A stretch of 64,000 bases of DNA from the NCBI GenBank assembly GCA_963820375.1, contig CAWFZX010000001.1:13546-77545 (forward strand), written 5' to 3'. Shown here in pieces: positions 53,691 to 62,864 of this stretch. The position numbers were made by a program, and so were the translations under genes. Source of the DNA: AWTP1-13 sp963820375. GTDB taxonomy: Bacteria; Pseudomonadota; Alphaproteobacteria; Rhizobiales; Hyphomicrobiaceae. Under the pieces are notes generated by a model that saw only the letters and a list, made by a program, of their open reading frames with translations, had not been told where the DNA came from and did no database searches. The number at the start of each line of letters is the position of its first letter. Positions within the stretch are counted from its first letter, which is position 1.

Positions 53691-55090
53691 CCGGTCTCGA
53701 ATTTCTCGGCATGGCAATGCTGCTGGTGATGCTGGCGGCGATTTTCATCGGCCTGCCTATCAGTTTCACGCTGCTGTTTCTGGCGCTCATTTTTGGCTAT
53801 TTCGGCCTCGGCGTGCGTGTCTTCAATCTGGCCTACCTGCAGACCTTCGGCCTGATGAAGCAGGACGAGTTCGTCGCCGTGCCCATGTTCATCCTGATGG
53901 GCTACATCTGCGATCAAGCCGGCCTCATGGAACGACTATTCAAGGCGTTCCGCGATCTCTTCGCGCCCGTGCGCGGCGCCCTTTACGTGGTGGTGATCGT
54001 CACCGCCACCCTGTTTGGCATCGCCGCCGGTACGGTCGGCGCCACCGTTGCGCTGCTCGGCATTATGGCAGGGCCGATGATGATCCGCGCCGGCTACGAC
54101 GTGCGCATGTCGGCGGGGGCGATCGCGGCGGGCGGCACGCTCGGCATTCTCATACCACCTTCGGTCATGCTGGTGGTGATGGCGCCGGTGCTGGACATCT
54201 CGATCATCGATCTTTATGCGGCGGCGTTCGGCCCCGGCTTCTTGCTGTCGGGAATGTACATCGTCTACACGCTGGCACGCAGTTACTGGAACCCCAAGCT
54301 TGGGCCGCCGGTGCCCATGGACGAGCGACCGCAGTCCAAGAAAGTCGTGCTGTGGGAATGCGTCGTCGGCCTCCTGCCAGTCACCGTGCTGACCATCATG
54401 ACGCTTGGCGTCATTCTTGCCGGCCTGACGACGGCCTCCGAGGCCGCCGCACTGGGTGCGCTCGGCGCCATCCTGCTGGTGATCGCCTACGGACGCTTCA
54501 CCCTCAAAGGCCTGCTGGAAGCCTGCTACAACACGCTGGCCACCACCAGCATGGTGTTGTACCTGGCGGTCGCGTCGAACGTTTTCGGCGCGGTGTTTGC
54601 CTGGCTTGGCACGGCGACGTGGATCACCAACATGCTGCTGGCGGCGCCCCTGCCTGCTTGGGGCACGATGACGTTGTTGCTCACCGTCATCTTCCTGCTC
54701 GGCTGGCCGTTCGAATGGCCGGCGATCGTGCTGATCTTTCTGCCGCTGCTCGCGCCCGTCGCCAAGGGGCTCGGCTACGACATGGTGTGGTTTGGCTGCA
54801 TCGTGGCCGTGGTGCTGCAGACCGCGTTCCTCTCTCCGCCAGTGGCGATGTCGGCCTACTACCTCAAGCAGGTGGTCAAGGAGTGGAATTTGCGCCTGAT
54901 TTATCGCGGCATGGCCGACTTTATGGTGATCCAGGTCATCTGCGTGGTGCTGGTGCTCGCCTTCCCGCAGATCGCCATGTGGTTCCCGAACTGGCTCGAC
55001 GAACGCCGCAGGGCCGCGCGCTCCGTACAATTGGAGCAGCCGCCACTGCGCAACGCGCTCAACGACAGGTTCATCAAGATCGACCCTTGA
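53687..55090 (+). CDS. dctM: TRAP transporter large permease DctM
   Basis: Large membrane subunit, 467 aa with about 12 hydrophobic segments that forms the ion-driven translocation path. Signatures: FILMGYICDQAGLMERLFKA, VTATLFGIAAGTVGATVALL, GGTLGILIPPSVMLVVMAPV and LGVILAGLTTASEAAALGA. The C-terminal tail ends PLRNALNDRFIKIDP, slightly longer than the core family. Start overlaps the dctQ stop (ATGA). Confidence 0.93.
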   Translation: MTGLEFLGMAMLLVMLAAIFIGLPISFTLLFLALIFGYFGLGVRVFNLAYLQTFGLMKQDEFVAVPMFILMGYICDQAGLMERLFKAFRDLFAPVRGALYVVVIVTATLFGIAAGTVGATVALLGIMAGPMMIRAGYDVRMSAGAIAAGGTLGILIPPSVMLVVMAPVLDISIIDLYAAAFGPGFLLSGMYIVYTLARSYWNPKLGPPVPMDERPQSKKVVLWECVVGLLPVTVLTIMTLGVILAGLTTASEAAALGALGAILLVIAYGRFTLKGLLEACYNTLATTSMVLYLAVASNVFGAVFAWLGTATWITNMLLAAPLPAWGTMTLLLTVIFLLGWPFEWPAIVLIFLPLLAPVAKGLGYDMVWFGCIVAVVLQTAFLSPPVAMSAYYLKQVVKEWNLRLIYRGMADFMVIQVICVVLVLAFPQIAMWFPNWLDERRRAARSVQLEQPPLRNALNDRFIKIDP

Positions 55091-55319
55091 GACATCGGCA
55101 ATTTCCGTGGGTGTCGGTCTCCCCAGACGGTTGCGGTGGCCTGGGATCGGCGGAGGGTTGCCACGGACGCACGCGTGGCTGCGTTAGGCAAAAAGAGCGG
55201 TGGGGCGATGGCTATTTCGGCGCCCTCCTCGGCCCCGGGCAGGCGCTGAAGGGACGGCTCTTGGCCATAGACGGCAGCCCCCGCTTTGCGCATGGTGTCG
55301 GGGGGCAAGAAGGGCAGCA

Positions 55320-56015
55320 ATGTTTGAAGATGCAACTTTCTGGTTGTTTGTCGCGCCCGGCTTGCTGCTAGGCCTCTACGCGCAGGCGCGCATCAAAGCC
55401 AACTATGTGCGCTATGCCAGGGTCGGCACCTCAGGCCACCTGCCGGGAGCGCAGGTGGCGCGTGCCTTGTTGGATGCAAGCGGACTGCAAAACGTGCGCA
55501 TTGATTCGACGCCTGGCATGCTGAGCGATCATTACGACCCGCAGTCGAAGACGTTGCGCCTGAGCCCGGAGGTTTACTACACGCCCAGCCTTGCCGCCGC
55601 GGGCATCGCCGCGCATGAAACGGGCCATGCCTTGCAAGATGCCGCCGGTTATCTGCCGCTCAAGGCACGATCGCTGATTGTTCCCGTCGTGCAATTGAGC
55701 GCCAAAATCGCGCCATGGGTGTTCATTGCCGGGGTGCTCCTGGGTGCCAATTCTCTGGCCTGGGTCGGGGCCATCCTGTTTGGGGCGCAGACCCTCTTTA
55801 CGTTGATCACCTTGCCCGTCGAGTTCGACGCCAGTGCGCGCGCGCAGCAATTGCTGGTGAGCCAGGGCATTATTCGTGGCGAACAACAGATCGAAGGCAT
55901 TGAGAAGGTTCTCGGCGCCGCGGCCTGGACCTACGTGGCGGGCGCCGTGTCCTCGCTCGGATCGTTTCTGTATGTTGCCTACATTGTCTATGCGATGGTC
56001 CGCCGCAATGGCTGA
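55320..56015 (+). CDS. membrane zinc metalloprotease, YugP family
   Basis: 231 aa with an N-terminal transmembrane segment (WLFVAPGLLLGLYAQARI) and the zinc site HETGH at 99-103 in GIAAHETGHALQDAAGY. LSPEVYYTPSLAAAGIAAHE and the later EFDASARAQQLL are family hallmarks. Membrane segments also lie near 125-165 and 205-228. YugP-type proteins are neutral zinc proteases of unknown substrate. ATG 55320 has AAGAAGG upstream. It opens the envelope gene group. Confidence 0.92.
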   Translation: MFEDATFWLFVAPGLLLGLYAQARIKANYVRYARVGTSGHLPGAQVARALLDASGLQNVRIDSTPGMLSDHYDPQSKTLRLSPEVYYTPSLAAAGIAAHETGHALQDAAGYLPLKARSLIVPVVQLSAKIAPWVFIAGVLLGANSLAWVGAILFGAQTLFTLITLPVEFDASARAQQLLVSQGIIRGEQQIEGIEKVLGAAAWTYVAGAVSSLGSFLYVAYIVYAMVRRNG

Positions 56016-56232
56016 GGCGGCGGATTTGCTCCCCCAATTGGGGCGCCCACTCCGCGGCCGAGGATGAGAGCCTTGACCGGCAAGCGCACGGGCGAGCTGC
56101 GGGCTTAAAGCCGCGCCCGCAAAGGAGGCTTCATCGTTGGCGTTGCCCCAGGACGAGCGCCGGCCGTGCGGTGAAGGACCACTTCCTGCAGGCGCCGCAG
56201 ACGAGCCATGGGCCCAACGGGGCCGGCCGGCG

Positions 56233-57291
56233 TCATACCACGGTCGCCGGGTCCTGGCGCTGATTGTAGCGCCACAGCGCGAAGGCGATGGCAACGGCGA
56301 TGATGCCGGCAGCGATCACCATCTCCGGTGTCGCCCGCAGTCGCTCGAACCACTGGGTGTAGAAATGGATGCCGCCGAAGGTGGCCGCCATGTTCACGGT
56401 GCCGCGGCGATTATGCCTCGCGCCCCAAGCGCCGACGCCGGCCAGCGCCAAGGCCCACACGACCGAGAACACGTCTGGCGATAGGAAAAAGGCTTTCGCT
56501 TTCCACGCCTGCAGCGCCGCCCAGGTTTCGGTTTGGTTGGGCAGCGCCATCACCTCTGGCGCGATCCATGCCTCCAAGGGATAGTCGCCCCACAGCGAGC
56601 CCACCCAGAAGCCGAAATTCACCCACAGCAAGGCGATGAGCGCAAACAGGCGTGCGAGACGGGCGTACGGTTCGCTGAGGATCTCAATCGACAGGTAGGT
56701 CGCCAGCGCGCCCAGCAGCCCGAACGCGACGATGGTGACGGTCGCTTCGCGCACCAGCAGGCCATAGCTTGCATGCCAATAACCGGTGCTGCTGCCGAGC
56801 GCGCCGGCCAGCGCAAAGACGGAAAGCGCAACCAGCAGCCCGTTCAGGGCCAGCGTGCCGACGGTCAGCAGCCACGCCGCAGCCACCAGGAAAATCACCA
56901 TGTGGCCGTACCACTTCGGCGTGCTGGGACAGGTGAACAGCAAGCTGGAGGCACGCGGCGCCACATCCGAGCATTTGAGGATCAGCCCGACAGCGAGCAG
57001 AACGGCGCCGATCACAATCAGCGACGAGCCGAGGAAGCCGAGCTGGGTGTGACGAAACTTGCGGATCAGCGCTCCCGCAAGCGTCAGGCCGAGGCTGGTC
57101 AGCGCCACCTGCAGGCTGGTGGGGCCGATCGCGAGCAGGCCAGCAACCACGGCGAAGGCGCCGAGGGTGGCAATCACGTTGACGGCGAGCGTGCCGGTGT
57201 CGGCGGCCGCGGCGCGGCGGATCTGGACCCCTTGCCGGGCCGTGATCGTCCCGTCTGCCTCGAGCTTGGCGACATCGACCAGGAGCTTCAT
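56233..57291 (-). CDS. polytopic membrane protein, DUF2157-like
   Basis: 352 aa with about 10 hydrophobic segments following a short cytoplasmic N-terminus (MKLLVDVAKLEADGTITARQ). Segments include NVIATLGAFAVVAGLLAIGP and GAVLLAVGLILKC, then MVIFLVAAAWLLTVG and VWALALAGVGAWG. A loop WGDYPLEAWIAPEVM lies at the periplasmic side by inspection. The helical N-terminal motif plus many TM helices resembles the DUF2157 family; function unknown. Start ATG 57291 is chosen because the fold begins there. Opposite strand to bactofilin. Confidence 0.75.
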   Translation of the reverse strand: MKLLVDVAKLEADGTITARQGVQIRRAAAADTGTLAVNVIATLGAFAVVAGLLAIGPTSLQVALTSLGLTLAGALIRKFRHTQLGFLGSSLIVIGAVLLAVGLILKCSDVAPRASSLLFTCPSTPKWYGHMVIFLVAAAWLLTVGTLALNGLLVALSVFALAGALGSSTGYWHASYGLLVREATVTIVAFGLLGALATYLSIEILSEPYARLARLFALIALLWVNFGFWVGSLWGDYPLEAWIAPEVMALPNQTETWAALQAWKAKAFFLSPDVFSVVWALALAGVGAWGARHNRRGTVNMAATFGGIHFYTQWFERLRATPEMVIAAGIIAVAIAFALWRYNQRQDPATVV

Positions 57292-57739
57292 GGCGGGACA
57301 CCCCAAGACCATGCCAACGCAAGTCTTGAACGGTATTCGGGCTTTGGGGTTGCAACGTGGCGCGCAACGGCCGTCCTGGCAACGCACTGGCGAAACGGCT
57401 CTGATGTCCTCTCGACCGCTGTCGGCCTCCGGCGCCCCTTTTATGCCGAGGGCGAACGCGATGGGAGGAGCTCTCGCAACAATCGCCAATCGTGGTGTTT
57501 CCGCAGGTGTGGTAAAGCCCGCCTCGATGCGCGTGCTTGCGCCACTTGAGGACGCCGCTGCCTCAGCGAGTAACCGATAACGCGCTCACACCATGCCATT
57601 ATCGGACACGGCGCACCGCTTTGTTAAGCACATAAGCAACCCACGGCTATCTCTCGGTCGACACAACAGGCATTTTACAATCCGCCAATATTTCTCGCCT
57701 AAAGGGCAATCACGGATGAGCCCTGTCGTGGAGGTCATG
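57292..57739. other. intergenic region between divergent genes (membrane protein / bactofilin)
   Basis: About 450 bases holding both promoters by position. An AT-rich stretch lies near 57620-57700, unusual for this window, but no consensus was assigned. The bactofilin frame stays open here without protein-like composition. Confidence 0.4.
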
Positions 57740-58393
57740 ATGCTTTTCAACAAGAAACCAGGAAATGATGCCGATAAAGACTATTCGGGCCACAGCGAGT
57801 CACGATCAGGGAACGGAGCTGTTCCCTTGAATCTTAGCATCGAGGCGCTGCGCGAGCGATCCGGAACACCAGCGCGTTCGGTGATCGACGCTTGGCTGAC
57901 CATGAAGGGCAATCTCGAGAGCGAGGGTGACATTCAGGTTGACGGTAAGGTGCAAGGCCACATTCGTTGCATGCAGCTGATCGTGGGCAAGGATGCGACC
58001 ATCGATGGCGATGTCGTCGCCGCAGAAGTTGTGGTTCGCGGCAGGGTCAAGGGTGTGATCCGCGCCAACCGCGTGAAGCTGCAAGAGACGGCCTGCGTTG
58101 AAAGCGAGATCTTCTTCGAAAAATCGCTTGGGATCGAGGATGGCGCCTCCTTCGAGGGCCAGATTCGGCGCGTGTCCCAGGCGTTGGCGGCTGTGGCCGC
58201 GCTCAAAGAGGGTCCGGCAGACCCAGCCGGGCTGGCGGCCGAGATCGATAGCAAGCTGGTTGCTAAATCGCAGCCCCGGCGGGAGCGTGAGGTCGCGCGC
58301 ATGGCGCGCGTTGGCCGTGAGTCCACCGCAGACAATCTGAAGGATGCCGCGCTGCAGCCCGAGGAGAGCTTAGTCCTCGCGCAGCAAAGCTGA
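57740..58393 (+). CDS. bacM: bactofilin (polymer-forming cytoskeletal protein)
   Basis: 217 aa with the right-handed beta-helix bactofilin domain (about 50-145): SVIDAWLTMKGNLESEGDIQ, VDGKVQGHIRCMQLIVGKDA, IDGDVVAAEVVVRGRVKGVI, each repeat with alternating hydrophobic residues. Charged disordered tails at both ends are typical. Bactofilins polymerise without nucleotide and recruit cell-wall enzymes, which fits the neighbouring M15 and L,D-transpeptidase genes. GGAGG at 57730-57734 favours ATG 57740 over 57737. Confidence 0.92.
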   Translation: MLFNKKPGNDADKDYSGHSESRSGNGAVPLNLSIEALRERSGTPARSVIDAWLTMKGNLESEGDIQVDGKVQGHIRCMQLIVGKDATIDGDVVAAEVVVRGRVKGVIRANRVKLQETACVESEIFFEKSLGIEDGASFEGQIRRVSQALAAVAALKEGPADPAGLAAEIDSKLVAKSQPRREREVARMARVGRESTADNLKDAALQPEESLVLAQQS

Positions 58394-58871
58394 TCGCCTC
58401 CGGCTTACCTGCCTTCGATCCGGCAACGATTTTTGTCAACGAGCGCGCTGCCGAGACGGGCAGCGCGAACGCTGGCCTCAGGGAGCGTTCGTGGCGGCGT
58501 GCGCGGAGCCTCAGATCGGGGGCAGGAGCAAAGCTGGTCTGCCCCGAGGCAAACTGCACGGCACCCCGGCCCTTGGGTTGGCCTTTGGGCTGACGCGCCG
58601 ACCGCTTGACAGCCCCAACTCCGGGTTAAGGCCTCGCCATGGCGCGAGGCGGCGGTCTTGACAGGCCCCCCTGTCGCCGCCGCGCCGCACTGCGCGGCGA
58701 ACAGTCGGCGGATGCGCTCCGCGCTTTTGACGCGGGGTCAGCGCTATAGTAACCATGGCAGCTGCCGTCTCTGGCAAAGAAGCATCGGTCGTACGCGCTG
58801 CGCCCAGCAAGGACTGCCGAACAACCAGGCCGGCACTCGGGGGATTGCATCGACTTTGCTGAGGGGCGCCA
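58394..58871. other. intergenic region downstream of bactofilin
   Basis: About 480 bases. Besides the hairpin at 58444-58467 I see no gene or repeat. The M15-like gene starts at its 3' edge behind GAGGGG. Confidence 0.35.
58444..58467. terminator. hairpin downstream of bactofilin, possible terminator
   Basis: CGCGCTGCC (58444-58452) pairs perfectly with GGCAGCGCG (58459-58467) around a 6-nt loop, about 50 nt after the bactofilin stop. There is no T tract, so termination would have to be non-canonical. Confidence 0.35.
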
Positions 58872-59534
58872 TTGTCGGGGGGAAGAACTTTATTGCTGTG
58901 CCTGCTTGTGGCCATGGCAGTGCAACCGGCTGCTCATGCGCAAAGCCATGCTGTGCGGCACACGCTGGCGCCTTCTGTAGAAGCCCAGTCACTGAAATTT
59001 CTGAAGAGCCTGCCGCGTGAGTGGTCGGGAACATCGACCCGCGATTGCAGGACCTATGAAGACAAGAATATCGACAGGCTCGCACCGTCTTTTGCCGTCG
59101 CCGCGGCGGGGTTTCTGCAGGCATTCGTCGAGGTGCACGGCCACGTCACCATCACCTCGGCGCATCGCACGGCTCAGGAGCAAGCCTGCGTTTGTGAGGG
59201 CGAGAAGGGCCCGTGTGCCGGGCGGCCGCGTCTCGTCAAAATCAAGAAACGGCGTATCGTCAAGCGCGGCACCTCGCGGCATCAGGACGGCATTGCCCTT
59301 GACGTGCGCGCGGGCGTCGGCACTGACGAGGAATTCGTTTGCCTGCACGAGTTCGCCCAGTTCAACCCGCAGTTCGGCGTGCGATTTCCATTGGGCATGC
59401 GCGACCGGCCGCATATGGAGCCGGCTCTATCCAATCACAGACCGGTGCGCATCGCCGCGATCGGTTCGCTGGCGCGCCAGGTGACGCCGTGCGCAAAACT
59501 CAAAATCATGCTGGTCGACCAGCCCTTGGACTAG
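58872..59534 (+). CDS. secreted M15-like peptidoglycan peptidase
   Basis: 220 aa with a Sec signal peptide beginning at TTG 58872 (then SGGRTLLLCLLVAMAVQPAA), which has GAGGGG upstream. The ATG at 58914 would remove half the signal. The M15/VanY-type zinc site is seen as SRHQDGIALDV (His-x6-Asp), preceded by TITSAHRTAQEQ and followed by DRPHMEP with the third ligand. Likely a D,D- or L,D-carboxypeptidase/endopeptidase trimming peptidoglycan in the periplasm. Two CxC/CAG Cys pairs suggest disulfides. Convergent with the L,D-transpeptidase gene. Confidence 0.8.
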   Translation: MSGGRTLLLCLLVAMAVQPAAHAQSHAVRHTLAPSVEAQSLKFLKSLPREWSGTSTRDCRTYEDKNIDRLAPSFAVAAAGFLQAFVEVHGHVTITSAHRTAQEQACVCEGEKGPCAGRPRLVKIKKRRIVKRGTSRHQDGIALDVRAGVGTDEEFVCLHEFAQFNPQFGVRFPLGMRDRPHMEPALSNHRPVRIAAIGSLARQVTPCAKLKIMLVDQPLD

Positions 59535-59553
59535 CGCTGGCCCACCTGAGAAC

Positions 59554-61158
59554 TCAGTTCCAGAAGAACGGCAAACCGCGGAAGGGCCGGCCCCAACCGT
59601 CCATCGGCATCGGCTCGCGCTGGCGGATTTTCAGTGCGCCTTGCGGTTCACCGCTCATCACCACCACGAAGTCGGTGTCCTTGCCCGTCTCCCTGCTGGG
59701 ACCCTCATCCGAAATGATGAGGGACGAATTCGGCCAGACGACTTCAGAGATGAGATCGAGCGCCTCCTGCGAGAAGGCAACGCGATCGAGGGCGGCCTTG
59801 GCGGCCGCCACATCGGTCGCAGCCGCGTTGGCAGCGCGGGCACCGGCCTGGCGCGGCTGCTCCTGGGACGACGGGCGGGTCTGGGTTGGATTCTTGTACA
59901 TGGCAACCACGTTCCAGCGCATCTCGCCTGCCGTGCCGACATGATCGAGGGCCGTAAACACAAATGTGCCAATCGGTGCTTGCGGGTCGCGGATCGCTAG
60001 CGGGCCTTCGTAGATCGGGTAGTTGCCCTTGCGGACATAAAGTCGCTGTGTCTTGCGACTGATGAATACGGAGACGGGCAGGGTTTTTCGCGCCGCCTCT
60101 TCTGCCGCCTGTGCGGCACTGTCTCGGATCGCCGTCGCCGCCCGCGCAGCCTCGGTTGCCTGCTCGGCCGCTTCTCGGCTGGCCTGCTCTTGCAGCCTGA
60201 CCGTTTGCAGTTGCGCCTGCAGTTCATCAATTCTGGCGACGAGCTTCGCCTTGGCGGTTTCGGCCTGCTGCTTGACCTGTGGCGATGATGCCGTCTCGAG
60301 CCGACGATCTGCTTGCTTGAGCGCGGTATCGGCTTTGGCGACATTGCTTTCTGCCGCACGCAGCGACCGGGCAGCGCTCGCCGCGGCAGCGACCTTTGTT
60401 GCAGCGGCCTGTCGCGCTTCCCGCTCCGACTTGCTGGCCGCCTCCGCCTCTGCGGCCTTGGCAGCGGCGTTTGACTGCAAGATCTGCAAGTGCCGCGCCG
60501 AGCCCGGCGTGACGCCAGCCTCCGACGCGGCGGCAAGCCTTGCCCCTGGCGCGGTGTTGCTGACCAGCGACCGATCGCTGCTCGGTACCGTTGAGGCCAG
60601 CTCTTGGCGCACGGGGTTTGACTTGAACAGACGAGGGTGGTCGATCTCGCTCGGGCCCATGTCCTCGCGCACCACGAGCACCCGCATGCCAAGATCGGTG
60701 AGATCGAACAGCCGCTGGGCGAAGTCTATGGGCAAACGGATGCAGCCGTGCGATGCGGGGTGACCAGGCAGCGTGCCGGCGTGCAGAGCAATGCCGGTCC
60801 AGGTAATGCGCTGCATGAACGGCATCTGGCCATCTTCGTAGAGATTGGAGCTATGCATCTCCTTCTTCTGCACGATGCTGAAGATGCCGGCTGGTGTTTC
60901 ATAGCCGGCAGAGCCGCTCGACACCGGGGCTTCCAGGATCTTGCTATTGGCGTCATAGATCGAGACACGCTGGTCGTTGAGCGAGACGATCGCCAGCACC
61001 GGCTTGCCCGCGGTATGGGGCCGACGGTCGAGCCTCGCGTCCGCCCTTTTGGCGCTGGCGCTGTCGAGCCCAAACGCCAAAAGCGCTGCCGCGAGCAGCA
61101 TGAGCGCGGACCCGGTTGCGCCTACCCTTGGCATCGGTGTGTGCGTGCTTTGGCCCAT
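59554..61158 (-). CDS. L,D-transpeptidase with second, inactive YkuD-like half
   Basis: 534 aa. Signal peptide about 1-36 (MLLAAALLAFGLDSASA). First YkuD domain about 52-165: VLAIVSLNDQRVSIYDANSK, then ASHGCIRLP with catalytic Cys139. It makes 3-3 cross-links or anchors proteins to peptidoglycan. A roughly 170-residue Ala/Glu/Lys/Gln coiled coil (about 200-370) follows. A second segment that begins like another YkuD domain (VSVFISRKTQRLYVRKGNYP, FVFTALDHVG) lacks the SHGC motif. Start ATG 61158 is chosen because the signal peptide begins there. Confidence 0.88.
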   Translation of the reverse strand: MGQSTHTPMPRVGATGSALMLLAAALLAFGLDSASAKRADARLDRRPHTAGKPVLAIVSLNDQRVSIYDANSKILEAPVSSGSAGYETPAGIFSIVQKKEMHSSNLYEDGQMPFMQRITWTGIALHAGTLPGHPASHGCIRLPIDFAQRLFDLTDLGMRVLVVREDMGPSEIDHPRLFKSNPVRQELASTVPSSDRSLVSNTAPGARLAAASEAGVTPGSARHLQILQSNAAAKAAEAEAASKSEREARQAAATKVAAAASAARSLRAAESNVAKADTALKQADRRLETASSPQVKQQAETAKAKLVARIDELQAQLQTVRLQEQASREAAEQATEAARAATAIRDSAAQAAEEAARKTLPVSVFISRKTQRLYVRKGNYPIYEGPLAIRDPQAPIGTFVFTALDHVGTAGEMRWNVVAMYKNPTQTRPSSQEQPRQAGARAANAAATDVAAAKAALDRVAFSQEALDLISEVVWPNSSLIISDEGPSRETGKDTDFVVVMSGEPQGALKIRQREPMPMDGWGRPFRGLPFFWN

Positions 61159-61208
61159 TGCGCTCTGCCTGTTCAACACTTTCCCAGCCCTAACAAGTCC
61201 AACGCCCC

Positions 61209-62060
61209 CTAGAGCGATCGAGCAACCCGGAAGCCAACCATATCGAGTTGGATGTCGGGCGTCGTTGCATAGCGATAGGCGGAACGCAACAGCTGCGGGA
61301 AGTAGTTCCAGGAGCCACCGCGAAGAATGCGCAAATCGCAGTTCGGCGAGGTCACTGCCGAGCCGTCGGTCGGTGCGCCTTGGTAACTGTCCTTGTAGCA
61401 GTCCTGAACCCACTCCCAGACATTGCCGTGCATATCGTGAAGACCGAAGGCATTCTTCTGGAAGGTTCCCACATCGAGCGTTTTCTGGCGAAAGATCCCC
61501 ATCTTGCCGTCGCCATAGATGAAGTTGGCATCATAGTTCGCTTGCTTGTAGTTGATCGTTGTTCCCGTCGCGAACGGCGGGTGCGGTTGTGAGGCGCTGG
61601 TCACGCCGCGGGCTGCGTATTCCCATTCGGCTTCTGTCGGCAAGCGATAGGCCTTGCCCGTCGTGCTTGCGAGCCAGGCAACAAATTGCCGGGCGTCGTG
61701 CCAAGAGACATTGATCACCGGCCGTTTGCCGCGGCCCCATGTCTCATCATGGGGTTTGTGCTTGCAGGCGCCGCCGGCGATGCAAGCCTCCCACTGCGCA
61801 AAGGTCACTTCGAATTTGCCCAGCGCAAAGGCCTGCCGGATCACCACCTTGCGTTGCGGACCTTCATTGCTGCCGCGGCCGCGCTCGCTCTGCGGCGAGC
61901 CCATCATGAACTCTCCGGCCGGCACCACCACCATCTCGGGGCACCCCGGGCAGTCACGAAAAACGCGTGCGCCGCTATTTTGATCCGCGGTCTGCTTCTG
62001 GGCGTGTACCTGAGACGACCAAAGCAGCAGTGTTGCCAGTGTGAGAAGCGCGCGACCCAT
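61209..62060 (-). CDS. secreted formylglycine-generating-enzyme-like protein
   Basis: 283 aa with a Sec signal (MGRALLTLATLLLWSSQVHA). FGE-sulfatase (SUMF1) domain: EMVVVPAGEFMMGSPQ, INVSWHDARQFVAWLA, YRLPTEAEWEYAARG, FGLHDMHGNVWEWVQDCY and the terminal RILRGGSWNY...VGFRVARS. The Cys pair of true formylglycine-generating enzymes is not visible (LLRSAYRYATTP in its place). So it is probably a periplasmic structural or binding FGE-like protein. About 50 nt upstream of the L,D-transpeptidase start, same strand: likely an operon. Confidence 0.85.
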   Translation of the reverse strand: MGRALLTLATLLLWSSQVHAQKQTADQNSGARVFRDCPGCPEMVVVPAGEFMMGSPQSERGRGSNEGPQRKVVIRQAFALGKFEVTFAQWEACIAGGACKHKPHDETWGRGKRPVINVSWHDARQFVAWLASTTGKAYRLPTEAEWEYAARGVTSASQPHPPFATGTTINYKQANYDANFIYGDGKMGIFRQKTLDVGTFQKNAFGLHDMHGNVWEWVQDCYKDSYQGAPTDGSAVTSPNCDLRILRGGSWNYFPQLLRSAYRYATTPDIQLDMVGFRVARSL

Positions 62061-62864
62061 CAGCTGTCCGTTGTCCCTCCGCCGCCAACGGTCGATCGAC
62101 GCCATGCCTGGCCGGGTGCGCCAAAGATCGATCGCGTCGCTGCGAGCAAACCAACACCTTTCTCTGACGCGCACCATGGCGTTGCCCGGACCGTCGGCAC
62201 CCTCTTGTGGTGCACATGCATTTTTAGCGGCACGCCCCTCGAGCATCTTAGAAATTCTGTGGCGTCTGTCGATCCGACGCGTCTTTTAGCATCGCCGCGT
62301 GATTCGCCACGCCAGCCGCGCTTAAAGCCGGCAGCGAACGCAGGGGCTAACCACAGCCCATGCTGGCAGGCAACTTCGGCTGAAAAGCGTCCGCTGGCAT
62401 CGCGGGGGGCAGGGACCAACCGCAAGCCAAGCCGTCAGTCGGCCCGAGCGCGCGGCCCGCGCCAACGGCGCGCCCAAGCTTGACAAATTCGCCGTCTGCG
62501 CACCAGCCCCTGCCAGTTCCACCCGGCGGCGTCCCGCGCGCCAAGACAAACCAGGTCGGCCGCAAAGCGCGCGGAGGGCGGCCGCCGCTGCCAAGCAGAA
62601 CACGTGCCCTCTGGCCGACGGCTGGCCGAGCTGGCGTCTTGAGGCTGCCCAAGCTCGCAGCGCCCGCGCGCAGGGCTCGGCTCGTGCGTTCGCCGCCAGC
62701 GCGGCTTTGCTGCTGGCAGTGACTGGGAGAGGCCATCGCTTGGGACATCGCTGTCGCTTGCCTCCGTTGCCCACACGCGGGCGACGCAATTGGGTTGCAG
62801 GGCACAAGGTTCCGCGCTTGACTGAGCCCCCCGAGCTCTTTGCCCCAGACAAGGTAGGCACGCC
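62061..62864. other. intergenic region between divergent genes
   Basis: About 800 bases between the FGE-like gene and the alcohol dehydrogenase. Frames here are Ala/Arg/Gly-rich shadows. It should hold two promoters; none recognised. Confidence 0.35.

Noticed and set aside
53936..55030. 364-codon minus-strand frame rich in His/Gln/Arg
   Set aside because: Antisense to dctM; the composition is what hydrophobic codons give on the other strand.
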